A DNA stretch of 64,000 bases from JAWXUC01 sp044432975. Lineage in GTDB: Bacteria; Pseudomonadota; Alphaproteobacteria; RF32; CAG-239. Made by a program: the position numbers and the translations under genes. Of the stretch, positions 41,885 to 49,403 are shown in pieces (the first letter of the stretch is position 1; each line of letters begins with the position of its first letter). The notes beneath the pieces are model-generated. The model was given only the letters and a program-made list of their open reading frames with translations, did no database searches and was not told the origin of the DNA. The stretch lies in contig JAWXUC010000001.1 in NCBI GenBank assembly GCA_044432975.1, positions 62,001-126,000 on the forward strand, in the 5' to 3' direction.

Positions 41885-42955
41885 AACTTTTTTCTTTTTC
41901 TTCCAAAAAGTTTGTTTTTTATTATATTTATTTTTATTATATCGATGCTTATGAGGTTTATTTTTATGCATCATATCCAAAAGAATTCCTTCTCTAATTC
42001 CCCTATCTGCAATAGAAATCTCTGATATTGGCCAAAAAGAAGTAATCCCTTCAATAACAGAACATCCAGCCATCGTTAAATCTGCTTTTTGTGGACCAAT
42101 ACAAGCATGACGTTTTCTACCATCTTCACCAATTCTTTTAATCTTATCGATTGTTTTATTTAAGTCTTTCATCGCCACACTTAAACCATCTACCGCCAAA
42201 CGATTATATCTTGGCAAATTAAGATGCACAGCCCCTAAAACTGTTACTGTACCAGAAGTTCCAATAACCTGAATTTCTTGATTTCTAATTGCTTCTGTAA
42301 TATTATGTTGCTCTTCAAATTCAGATAAAATTCCGTGTGTTCTCTGAATAATTGAATCATACGCAAGAGGCGTCATGTCTCTACCAGGAAGAGCCTCAGA
42401 AATTGTAACAACACCATAAGGAAGAGAAACAAAACCTTCAATAAAAGTTTTACCAGAATTTGTAATCCTAGCCAAAGAAATTTCTGTTGAACCGCCACCA
42501 ATATCAAAAACCAAAGCTCTTTTAATATGACGATTTAACAAAGGCAAACAACCAACAACCGCCAAGCGCGCCTCTTCTTTGGTTGAAATAATTTCTAAAT
42601 CTAAACCAGTTTCTTTTTTAACTTGCTTAACAAAACTTTCATGATTTTTTGCACGTCGACAAGCAGCTGTTGCCACATATCTACAATTTTTTATTGGCGC
42701 ATATTCATTAATAACACCAGAACAAACTTTTAAAGCATTAACGGTTCTTTTAATTGCCTGAGAAGAAAGCATATTATCTTTAATAATACCCTCACCCAAA
42801 CGAGTTACTTTTGAAAAAGTCTCAACAATTCTAAACGCAGAAGGAGTTGGAGAAGCCAAAACAAGACGACAAGAATTTGTACCCAAATCTATAGCAGCAT
42901 AGACAGGATTTTCTTCTTGATTTCTTTCTTTACCCTCTTCACGTTTAGTTTCCAT
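41870..42955 (-). CDS. Ppx/GppA family phosphatase (second paralogue)
   Basis: A 361-residue protein with AAIDLGTNSCRLVLA, FDIGGGSTEISLA and GTSGTVTVLGA, the three nucleotide-phosphate loops. It is longer than the paralogue at 3611 by an N-terminal extension rich in Glu and a C-terminal very basic tail (KHRYNKNKYNKKQTFWKKKK). Such Lys/Arg tails could bind polyphosphate or nucleic acid. It follows ccrM with an 11-base overlap on the minus strand. Confidence 0.9.
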   Translation of the reverse strand: METKREEGKERNQEENPVYAAIDLGTNSCRLVLASPTPSAFRIVETFSKVTRLGEGIIKDNMLSSQAIKRTVNALKVCSGVINEYAPIKNCRYVATAACRRAKNHESFVKQVKKETGLDLEIISTKEEARLAVVGCLPLLNRHIKRALVFDIGGGSTEISLARITNSGKTFIEGFVSLPYGVVTISEALPGRDMTPLAYDSIIQRTHGILSEFEEQHNITEAIRNQEIQVIGTSGTVTVLGAVHLNLPRYNRLAVDGLSVAMKDLNKTIDKIKRIGEDGRKRHACIGPQKADLTMAGCSVIEGITSFWPISEISIADRGIREGILLDMMHKNKPHKHRYNKNKYNKKQTFWKKKKKVKSPE

Positions 42956-44036
42956 ACATTTCCTTACGCAATTGTTGTCTCAACTCATCAATACAAACAA
43001 AATTATTGTTTTCATCTTTATAATGCCAATAAACCCAACCATTACAAGCAGACAAGCCCTGAGACATTGCTCCAACCTGATGAATAGAACCATTACCTTT
43101 TTCAGACAACAACATTGCATCTGCCTTTAAGGTTGCAAGCTCTCTTCCTTTTGCATCATAAAGTTTATCACCTGGCTTTAACATTCCACGTTCTAAAACA
43201 AGACCAAAAGCAATACGAGGTTGTGTTTTTTTAGACTGATACTCCAAACAAAGTTCATTGTCAACTGGAGTTATTGCATTTATTCTATCTTGAGCAGCTT
43301 TAATATAAGCTTTTTCTTTTTCAATTCCAATAAAATTTCTTTTTAATTTTTTAGCAACAGCCCCTGTAGTTCCTGTTCCGAAAAATGGGTCTAAAACAAC
43401 ATCACCAACTTTTGTTGAAGATACAATAACTCTATATAACAAACTTTCTGGCTTTTGAGTAGAGTGCAATTTATGCCCCTCTCCATCTTTAAGACGTTCT
43501 TTACCAGTACAAATTGGCAAAGTCCAATCACTACGCATTTGCACATCTTCATTAAGAGTTTTCATGGCCTCATAATTAAAACAATATTTTGATTTTGGGT
43601 TTTTAGAAGCCCAAATTAAAGTTTCATGAGCATTTGTAAAACGAGTACCCTTAAAATTTGGCATCGGATTAGATTTGTTCCAAATAACATCATTTAAAAC
43701 CCAAAAACCAAGTTTTTGCAACCAATAACCAACTTTAAATATATTGTGATAAGAACCAATAACCCAAATAGCACCGTCATCTTTCAAAACACGCCTTGCC
43801 GCAGTCAACCATTGCTTGGTATATTCTTCATAAGCCTCATCATCATTAAAACTATCCCAATTATCAAAAACACCACTAACATTAGTGTTATCAGGACGAG
43901 TTAACGCCTCACCTAACTGTAGATTATAAGGAGGATCAGCAAAAATCAAATCTACTGAATTTTCTTCCATTTGATTAAGTACTTTTATGCAGTCATCATT
44001 AATAATTGTGTTTAATACGTCCTGTTTTTTTATCAT
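42945..44036 (-). CDS. ccrM: cell-cycle DNA methyltransferase CcrM (GANTC)
   Basis: A 363-residue beta-class adenine methylase: catalytic DPPYNLQLG (residues 32-40), QLGE-A-L-T-R-P-D insertion, SAM motif VVLDPFFGTGTTGAVAKKL, and the C-terminal RAMA domain (LKPGDKLYDAKGRELATLKA, then GSIHQVGAMSQGLSACNGW) that only this family has. CcrM methylates GANTC after replication and sets cell-cycle timing in Alphaproteobacteria. Length equals CcrM. It overlaps the Ppx/GppA gene. Confidence 0.95.
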   Translation of the reverse strand: MIKKQDVLNTIINDDCIKVLNQMEENSVDLIFADPPYNLQLGEALTRPDNTNVSGVFDNWDSFNDDEAYEEYTKQWLTAARRVLKDDGAIWVIGSYHNIFKVGYWLQKLGFWVLNDVIWNKSNPMPNFKGTRFTNAHETLIWASKNPKSKYCFNYEAMKTLNEDVQMRSDWTLPICTGKERLKDGEGHKLHSTQKPESLLYRVIVSSTKVGDVVLDPFFGTGTTGAVAKKLKRNFIGIEKEKAYIKAAQDRINAITPVDNELCLEYQSKKTQPRIAFGLVLERGMLKPGDKLYDAKGRELATLKADAMLLSEKGNGSIHQVGAMSQGLSACNGWVYWHYKDENNNFVCIDELRQQLRKEMYGN

Positions 44037-44096
44037 ACTAAGTTCCTTATAGTGGAATTTTCTAAACCATATAGAACTTATGATAAGACAAGATAG

Positions 44097-45293
44097 TTAT
44101 AAATTTATTAACAAATCTTCTTTTGATAAAGAAAAATTAGAATCCACCCACTTCTCTTCTAACATCTTCAAAGTGTTTTTCACCTCAACCCCTTGAGGAA
44201 CCCCAGCTTTTATTACATCTGAGCCTTTTAATCCAAAAACAGGAATATTAAAATTATTTATTTTTTCTAAAATTTCATCTTTTAAGTTTTCATCAACCTT
44301 ATTTTTAGCAATTGCCAACAAAAACTTAACCTTAACAGCTTCTTTAGAATATAAATAAATAGATTTATAAAGTTCTTCATCGTTCAAAAACACTCTTGCA
44401 TCAACATTTGCTTTTGCAATTTCATAAAACAAATCTTTATCTTTATTGCTCAATTTAAGAATTATGGCCAAATTTTTTATTAATTTTTCATCTGGCTGAT
44501 ACAAAGCAAACAAACGCAACATTGCATCTGATGAAAAACTCTTAAATCTACTTAATGTATCATATTCTTGAGGATGAGGCAAAATTGCATCTAAAATTCC
44601 ATTTTCAAAAATCAATTGCATTATTTTTTCAGGATACTCTGCTTTTAATATTTTTTCTAATTCCATACGCAAACGCTCTGCAGAAATCTTTTTCAAACCA
44701 GATTTATTTTCAATACAAGCATTCAAAGCTTTTTGATTAATCGGTGTTTTTGCATATTCTCCATGAAATCTAAAAAATCTAATAATTCTAAGATAATCCT
44801 CTTTAATTCTTGTATCTGGATTACCAATAAACCTAACAATACCTTTTTCAAGATCATCCATACCGTTAAAATAGTCAAAAACATTGCCTTTTTCATCAGC
44901 ATAAACAGCATTAATCGTCAAATCACGACGAGATGCATCAACACTCCAGTCATCAGTATATTCAACAACAGCATGACGACCATCTGTTTTTATATCTTTT
45001 CTAAGAGAAGTAACTTCAAGCATTTTACCATTAATAATCACCCCAACAGTACCATGAGAAATACCAATAGCTTTAGTTGTAACCCCTTCTTCTTCACAAG
45101 CTTCCACCAACTCATCTGGAGATAAATCTGTTGCTAAATCAAGGTCAAATCCTTTTTTACCCATCAAGGCATCACGAACACAACCACCAACAAAGCGTAA
45201 AACACCACCATAGCTTTTTACAACTAAAAAAAGCCTCATAATTTTTTTATCATCAACAATTTTGTTGATATTTAAGTAATTATCTTTAATCAT
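44097..45293 (-). CDS. CCA tRNA nucleotidyltransferase / poly(A) polymerase family
   Basis: A 398-residue class II nucleotidyltransferase. It has LRFVGGCVRDALMGKKGFDLDLAT (the GG-x-VRD motif and catalytic Asp pair), the neck-and-body motif RRDLTINAVYAD, and a helical C terminus. Such proteins add CCA to tRNA ends; poly(A) polymerase of the family has a longer tail. The single copy in the window would be the CCA enzyme. The gene starts 60 bases upstream of ccrM's ATG on the same strand. Confidence 0.88.
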   Translation of the reverse strand: MIKDNYLNINKIVDDKKIMRLFLVVKSYGGVLRFVGGCVRDALMGKKGFDLDLATDLSPDELVEACEEEGVTTKAIGISHGTVGVIINGKMLEVTSLRKDIKTDGRHAVVEYTDDWSVDASRRDLTINAVYADEKGNVFDYFNGMDDLEKGIVRFIGNPDTRIKEDYLRIIRFFRFHGEYAKTPINQKALNACIENKSGLKKISAERLRMELEKILKAEYPEKIMQLIFENGILDAILPHPQEYDTLSRFKSFSSDAMLRLFALYQPDEKLIKNLAIILKLSNKDKDLFYEIAKANVDARVFLNDEELYKSIYLYSKEAVKVKFLLAIAKNKVDENLKDEILEKINNFNIPVFGLKGSDVIKAGVPQGVEVKNTLKMLEEKWVDSNFSLSKEDLLINL

Positions 45294-45346
45294 TTGTTAA
45301 GCCTTATATAATAGAATTATTAAAAATCAACAAAAAAGGTAATGTT

Positions 45347-45844
45347 ATGAAGAAATATTTGCTATTATTTATGCTTCTAGCTTTTAATGCTAATGCACAA
45401 AAACCAGAATTAATATCTCAATACGGAAATTGGAGCTCTTTTTATTATAATAACGGCTCACAAAAAGTTTGCTTTATAACATCAAAACCATTTTTAGAAG
45501 AAGGAAAATACACCTCCAGAGGAGATGTTTCAATAAACATAACATCAAGACCCCAAGAAGGTAGTTTTGATGTTTTTAATATCAACGGTGGTTACCAATA
45601 CAAACACGGCTCTGATGTAACCTTAAAAATAGGCACAACCACAATAACAAGAATTTTCACAGACAAAGACAAAGCTTGGTCATTTAATAGTAAAACAGAT
45701 AAAGAAATTATAGACGCTTTTTCTAGAGGCACAAAAATATTAGTAAATGCCATAAACTCAGATGATGTTGAAACTAAAGACACTTATTCTCTTGATGGAT
45801 TTAATGAAGCATATAAATCCATGCAAGCAAAATGTGGAAAATAA
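45347..45844 (+). CDS. invasion-associated locus B (IalB) family protein
   Basis: A 165-residue exported protein: signal peptide MKKYLLLFMLLAFNANA, then the family pattern YGNWSSFYYNNGSQKVCFIT, SRGDVSINITSRP, YKHGSDVTL, then TDTYSLDGFNEAYK with a last Cys. IalB of Bartonella is required for red-cell invasion; most family members in Alphaproteobacteria have no proven role. Two Cys (positions 43 and 163) may form a disulfide. AAGGTAA precedes the ATG. A strong terminator follows. Confidence 0.85.
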   Translation: MKKYLLLFMLLAFNANAQKPELISQYGNWSSFYYNNGSQKVCFITSKPFLEEGKYTSRGDVSINITSRPQEGSFDVFNINGGYQYKHGSDVTLKIGTTTITRIFTDKDKAWSFNSKTDKEIIDAFSRGTKILVNAINSDDVETKDTYSLDGFNEAYKSMQAKCGK

Positions 45845-45877
45845 AAAAAGGCAGTTCATTTCCGAACTGCCTTTTTT
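45843..45877. terminator. bidirectional terminator after ialB-like gene
   Basis: 14-base arms (45843-45857 with 45864-45877), poly-A and poly-T flanks, between the convergent IalB gene and the ferritin-like gene. Confidence 0.85.
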
Positions 45878-45879
45878 GT

Positions 45880-46173
45880 TTAAGCAATAATCTCTTTAGT
45901 TTCTTCAGCTCCTGCCTTATATTCTGCAGCATCACCAGGAGATAAAATTTCAAGCAGATGATACAAACCACCAGCATGTTGTTTTTCATCTTTTGTAATT
46001 TCAGCGAGAGCTTTTTTTACTGTGATATTATCTGTAGACTCAATAATTTGCTCATAAATTTGAATAGCTTCAAACTCAGAAGCAATTGCAAACTTAATTG
46101 CACGCAAAATTTCAATTTCGCCCATAGGTCTTTTAGGTGTCATCACACCTTTAATTTTTGCAAATTTTGGCAT
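45880..46173 (-). CDS. half-ferritin-like protein
   Basis: A 97-residue protein with two helices carrying iron-ligand type residues: AIASEFEAIQIYEQII and ALAEITKDEKQHAGGLYHLL (E-x-x-H). Two such helices per subunit would need dimerisation to build a di-iron site, as in encapsulated ferritins and rubrerythrin-like proteins. No encapsulin gene is nearby, so the encapsulated type is not shown. AGGAG precedes the ATG. It may store or detoxify iron. Confidence 0.65.
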   Translation of the reverse strand: MPKFAKIKGVMTPKRPMGEIEILRAIKFAIASEFEAIQIYEQIIESTDNITVKKALAEITKDEKQHAGGLYHLLEILSPGDAAEYKAGAEETKEIIA

Positions 46174-46230
46174 CGTCTTTCTCCTTATTAAAAATTAATG
46201 CCAAATTGATATAATATCAAACCACAAAAA

Positions 46231-47241
46231 TTAAAGACTAACTAAACCGTTTTTACATAAATCTGCGTAAACAGGATTATCTAATCCCAACTCATGAATA
46301 ATTTCAAAAGGCTTCTTATCAACATTAATTTCAACAGAAGTCTCTTTTCCATCTTTTATTGTTTTCACAACCGCACTAGGCAACTCTGCTCTACCAATAC
46401 AAGAAGATAAATAAACAAAACATTCATCATTATCTTTTAAGTTTTCAACTGCCAATTTTCTAGCATATAAATTAAGAGTTAAATCTGCTTTTGAAGCATC
46501 TTTAGTCCAAGGAGAACCACCCCCAATTGGACAAGCTGTAGAATAAAAATCACAAGCAAGTTTTCTACCTGTAATACCACAATCTGCAATAGAAGAGTGG
46601 AAAGAATAAGCCCCTGCTCCATTTACAATTAAATTCTTTGGAGTTTCCCCCAAAATTTCAATAACAAAATCAGCAACTTCAACTTTTTCAAGCATCGGAA
46701 TAGCAACAACAGCTGTTTCAATATCACCATTATCATCCAATGTAATTTGGGTTTTAATATCAAGACCTAAATTTGTTTCTTTTTTTGCTTTATAATAAAG
46801 AGCGTTGTTTAATTTTTTAGCCAAGTATAATTCTTTATTTAAATAACCTTCACCTTGTGTTGCATAACCAACAAACACACCTTGATCACCCCAACCTTGT
46901 TGTTCTTCAACACCATAATTAATCTCTGGTGATTGCAAACCAATTAAGTTAATGATATTAAGTTTAGTAACATCAAGAGCATGATGCCCCCAAATTTTGC
47001 TATAAGCCTCATTATAACCAACTTCTCTAATGGCATTTTTAACATAAATTTCAACATCATCAAGACTAGCTGAAGTCTTAACTTCTCCGCCTAAAATCAC
47101 GGTATTATCTTTAACCATAACTTCAAGTGCGTATTTCACGCCTTTGTCTTCTTTAATGATTTGATCTAAAATGTAAGATGATATAAAATCTGCTGTTTTA
47201 TCTGGGTGTCCTAAAGACACGTATTCTGCTGTTTTTTTCAT
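46231..47241 (-). CDS. metK: S-adenosylmethionine synthetase (divergent)
   Basis: Makes S-adenosylmethionine from methionine and ATP. The 336-residue protein is shorter than the usual ~385 but has GHPDKTADFISSYILD, GWGDQGVFVGYAT, the P-loop-like IGGGSPWTKDASKAD and TGRKLACDFYSTACPIGGG. The common G-D-Q-G-L and GGGAFSGKD are altered, so it belongs to a divergent branch. It supplies the SAM for the two DNA methylases and the rRNA enzymes here. A ~75-base structured leader precedes it. Confidence 0.9.
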   Translation of the reverse strand: MKKTAEYVSLGHPDKTADFISSYILDQIIKEDKGVKYALEVMVKDNTVILGGEVKTSASLDDVEIYVKNAIREVGYNEAYSKIWGHHALDVTKLNIINLIGLQSPEINYGVEEQQGWGDQGVFVGYATQGEGYLNKELYLAKKLNNALYYKAKKETNLGLDIKTQITLDDNGDIETAVVAIPMLEKVEVADFVIEILGETPKNLIVNGAGAYSFHSSIADCGITGRKLACDFYSTACPIGGGSPWTKDASKADLTLNLYARKLAVENLKDNDECFVYLSSCIGRAELPSAVVKTIKDGKETSVEINVDKKPFEIIHELGLDNPVYADLCKNGLVSL

Positions 47242-47317
47242 AACAAAAAATCTCCTTATTTAGTCCTCTGTTGCGGGACAATTTCGGTTAAATCCACAAT
47301 GAAAGCCTCATGCTTTC
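47242..47317 (-). promoter_or_regulatory. metK leader, possible SAM-responsive element
   Basis: The leader from about 47317 starts with a GAAAGC/GCTTTC hairpin (47301-47317), followed by a TTGTGG block that can pair with CCGCAA (about 47270-47296), a GTCCC/GGACT hairpin and then AAGGAG. No known SAM riboswitch class fits well. Regulatory function is only a suggestion from gene context and pairings. Confidence 0.35.
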
Positions 47318-47323
47318 AAAAGC

Positions 47324-47352
47324 ATAATCATCTTTTTTTTTATTAAAGTCAA
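47324..47352 (-). promoter_or_regulatory. metK promoter
   Basis: TTGACT (plus 47347-47352) and GATTAT (plus 47324-47329) on the minus strand with a 17-base spacer. Confidence 0.6.
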
Positions 47353-47388
47353 TATTTAATTTTTATTTTTAATAATTATATAAAAGTC

Positions 47389-47820
47389 ATGATAAAAAAA
47401 TGGTTTTCACTAAATGACAAAATAAGATTTAGCATAATGTGTAGCTTTAACATGAGCATAAAATACGCATTGTTCATTTTGTTAGGAATTTTATTTTCAA
47501 CTTTTCATTACCAAATAATTTTAGCCCTATCATGGTTTTTATCATCTGTATTAGCATTTTATTGCTACAAAATTTTAGTCTTCCAAAGCCAAGGAGAACA
47601 TATTAAAGAATTTTGCAAATCAATACTTGTCTGGACAATCAGCTATATTATAAATGCTTTTTGTTTAGAATTTTTAGTAACAAAATGCAAATTGCATCCC
47701 AACACAGCTCAAGCAATCATCATCGGAAGTTTATTTATTATAAACTATTTTCTATTCAAACACTTCGCCTTCAAAACAGAAAAAAACTGGTGCAAAAAAA
47801 TCTACGATAAATTGTTTTAA
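47389..47820 (+). CDS. GtrA family membrane protein
   Basis: A 143-residue protein with four membrane helices (for example SIKYALFILLGILFS, IILALSWFLSSVLAFYCYKIL, SILVWTISYIINAF, AIIIGSLFIINYFLF) and the family hallmark F-x-x-x-x-x-x-N-F/Y at the end (FIINYFLFKHFAF). GtrA-type flippases are thought to move undecaprenyl-linked sugars. No partner glycosyltransferase is beside it. Confidence 0.85.
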   Translation: MIKKWFSLNDKIRFSIMCSFNMSIKYALFILLGILFSTFHYQIILALSWFLSSVLAFYCYKILVFQSQGEHIKEFCKSILVWTISYIINAFCLEFLVTKCKLHPNTAQAIIIGSLFIINYFLFKHFAFKTEKNWCKKIYDKLF

Positions 47821-47896
47821 AAAACAAAAAAACACATTCGCAAAACCCACAAATTTGCTATATTTTACAAAACATTAAATACAACTTTATATATTC

Positions 47897-47930
47897 GACA
47901 TTTCTAGAATTCTAGAATTCTAGAAATGTC
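47897..47930. repeat. 34-bp perfect palindrome
   Basis: gacatttctagaattct plus its exact complement, no loop, with three overlapping TCTAGA-like cores. It lies between convergent genes. Confidence 0.85.
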
Positions 47931-47966
47931 AATAAAATACAAAAAATATTGTAAAAAAAACATAAC

Positions 47967-48677
47967 TTATTTAACTGTTCTTCGAGAGCTAATTTCACCA
48001 TCATTAAAATGCATTGATGCATGAGTTCCATCACAAAATGGCTTATTAGAAGATTGCCCACATCGACATAAAGTTTGACGATTCCGTACTTCATAAGCTC
48101 CACCTTCATCATCAATTACTTCAATACCGCCTTTCAAATACAATGGACCACTCACCCCAATAGCAGGGTCTTCTAAAACAGAAATTGTCGGCTCATAATG
48201 CTCTTCTAAAATTTCTCCTGTCTTATTATCTGCAATCAACAATCGTCCTGCGGGACAATGCTGCGCCTCTCTAATTGCAAGCTTGTCTGCTTCTGGCGTA
48301 CCTTCTTCAACCAAATTCCAAACCCGACCATAAGCATCACAAAACCTTGCAAACGCACAATAATCTTCATTATCATAAAGCGTTAAATTAGGCCCTCTTG
48401 TTGATTCAGCATTATTTAATATTGGCTGATGAGATGCCGTACAAGTCCCATCAAAATCATCTGCATGCATATGCGATCCATCGCAAAAAGGTGGATTTTT
48501 AGAATGCCCACATCGACACAACATCACTTCTTCGCCTTTTGCATTAAAAGCCTTAACATCTTCATAACTCCAAGAGTTTCCCTCTTCATTTGGACTAATC
48601 GCTTGTTCTATAATATCAACGTCCCCAACCACAATATAAGGGCCGTCTTTAGTCACTTTAACTTGTACTTTTTTCAT
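47967..48677 (-). CDS. double CDGSH iron-sulfur protein
   Basis: A 236-residue protein with two CDGSH-type clusters, CRCGHSKNPPFCDGSH (residues ~54-69) and CRCGQSSNKPFCDGTH (~211-226), each giving C-x-C-x2-(S/T)-x3-P-x-C-D-G-(S/T/A)-H, and a middle domain with CAFARFCDAYG. Redox-active [2Fe-2S] domains of this kind are linked to iron handling and redox sensing. I start at the ATG ending 48677, with GGAG eight bases upstream; the ATG five codons earlier lacks one. Confidence 0.9.
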   Translation of the reverse strand: MKKVQVKVTKDGPYIVVGDVDIIEQAISPNEEGNSWSYEDVKAFNAKGEEVMLCRCGHSKNPPFCDGSHMHADDFDGTCTASHQPILNNAESTRGPNLTLYDNEDYCAFARFCDAYGRVWNLVEEGTPEADKLAIREAQHCPAGRLLIADNKTGEILEEHYEPTISVLEDPAIGVSGPLYLKGGIEVIDDEGGAYEVRNRQTLCRCGQSSNKPFCDGTHASMHFNDGEISSRRTVK

Positions 48678-48748
48678 GTTTTTTCTCCTCAAATATTATA
48701 TAATAAACAAAAAAGAAAAAACCACAGCCCCAACCAAGTTATTTAAAA

Positions 48749-48786
48749 TATACCATATACGGATTACGGAATACGTATATGGTATA
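48749..48786. repeat. palindromic hairpin after the XRE gene
   Basis: tataccatatacg (48749-48761) with 48774-48786 around a 12-base loop that holds ATTACGGAA; related to 33034 and 37233. It may terminate the XRE gene on the minus strand. Confidence 0.55.
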
Positions 48787-48812
48787 ACATAATAGAATCA
48801 AAGTATTAAAGA

Positions 48813-49040
48813 CTAAATTTTATCTTTGAAATGTATTGTTAAATCTTTATTAAATGCTTTTACAATTTTAAATAAAAAGTACCAATCTAAATTTCCTCTA
48901 GCACACTCAGCCTTCCGCAACCACTTTTCACTAATTTCTGCTTTAGCTGCAACTTCAGCAAAACTCAATTTATTTTCTTCACGCAATTTTTTTAATTTTA
49001 TAGCGATATCTTTTTTTATATTATTTTTAATTTCATCCAT
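48813..49040 (-). CDS. small XRE-family regulator
   Basis: A 75-residue helix-turn-helix protein: KLKKLREENKLSFAEVAAKA, then EISEKWLRKAECARGN. GGAG lies nine bases before the ATG (49038-49040). It lies just downstream of a structured RNA with its own promoter and terminator, so attenuation is possible. The domain is of the phage repressor type; no phage gene is near. Confidence 0.8.
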   Translation of the reverse strand: MDEIKNNIKKDIAIKLKKLREENKLSFAEVAAKAEISEKWLRKAECARGNLDWYFLFKIVKAFNKDLTIHFKDKI

Positions 49041-49059
49041 TTTCACACTCCTTATTATT

Positions 49060-49222
49060 AATAAAAATAACCTCCGCAAAAACGGAGGTGGAGCTGAAAG
49101 CTGCAAATAGAACAGCACTCTTCTTCGAGCAATAAATTGCCTTATACCGAGTCATCCACCACATCGGTGAATTTCTATTTGAGATGCTATCAGACACCAC
49201 AATCAAGCCTTCTTGATTGCAA
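49060..49222 (-). ncRNA. structured RNA or leader upstream of the XRE gene
   Basis: Start near 49221, end at the terminator at 49060-49089. It folds as a 5' hairpin (CAATCAAG/CTTGATTG, 49200-49219), a 9-bp long-range stem (CAAATAGAA at 49104-49112 with TTCTATTTG at 49173-49181) enclosing an ACCG/CGGT hairpin (49146-49168) and a GCAAT/ATTGC hairpin (49129-49140). It then ends in ACCTCCG/CGGAGGT followed by TATTTTTATT. No protein fits. A phage c4-like RNA is a remote possibility. Confidence 0.65.
49070..49089 (-). terminator. terminator of the structured RNA
   Basis: A 7-bp stem ACCTCCG/CGGAGGT with a six-base loop and TATTTTTATT on the minus strand, 30 bases before the XRE ATG. Confidence 0.75.
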
Positions 49223-49227
49223 AAACA

Positions 49228-49255
49228 AGTATAAAGATAAAAAGAATTTTGTAAA
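49228..49255 (-). promoter_or_regulatory. promoter of the structured RNA
   Basis: TTTACA (plus 49250-49255) and TATACT (plus 49228-49233), spacer 16, on the minus strand. Confidence 0.6.
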
Positions 49256-49296
49256 GAAAAATCACAAATAATACACCACACACCTCTTCGCACCAT

Positions 49297-49324
49297 GTCA
49301 TTGCGGGCTACGACCCGCAATGAC
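49297..49324. repeat. perfect palindromic element
   Basis: gtcattgcggg and its complement around CTACGA, extended by CTCTTCG/CGAAGAG outside. Same family as the tgtcattgcg units. Confidence 0.8.
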
Positions 49325-49403
49325 GAAGAGATTAAATAAAACACTTAAAATTTACAAAAGAAAAATAATTGACAACAAACAAAATAGACCTACAATACAC
49401 CCC

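Noticed and set aside
39249..44036. Restriction-modification system
   Set aside because: Two methylases are present but no endonuclease-like gene lies near either, and the genes between are housekeeping.
47242..47317. Known SAM-II, SAM/SAH or SAM-III riboswitch
   Set aside because: The consensus cores of these classes are not visible; only pairings and gene context remain.
49033..49344. A 103-residue frame upstream of the XRE gene
   Set aside because: It overlaps the promoter, the structured RNA and the terminator, and includes the XRE start in another frame; composition is unlike a protein.
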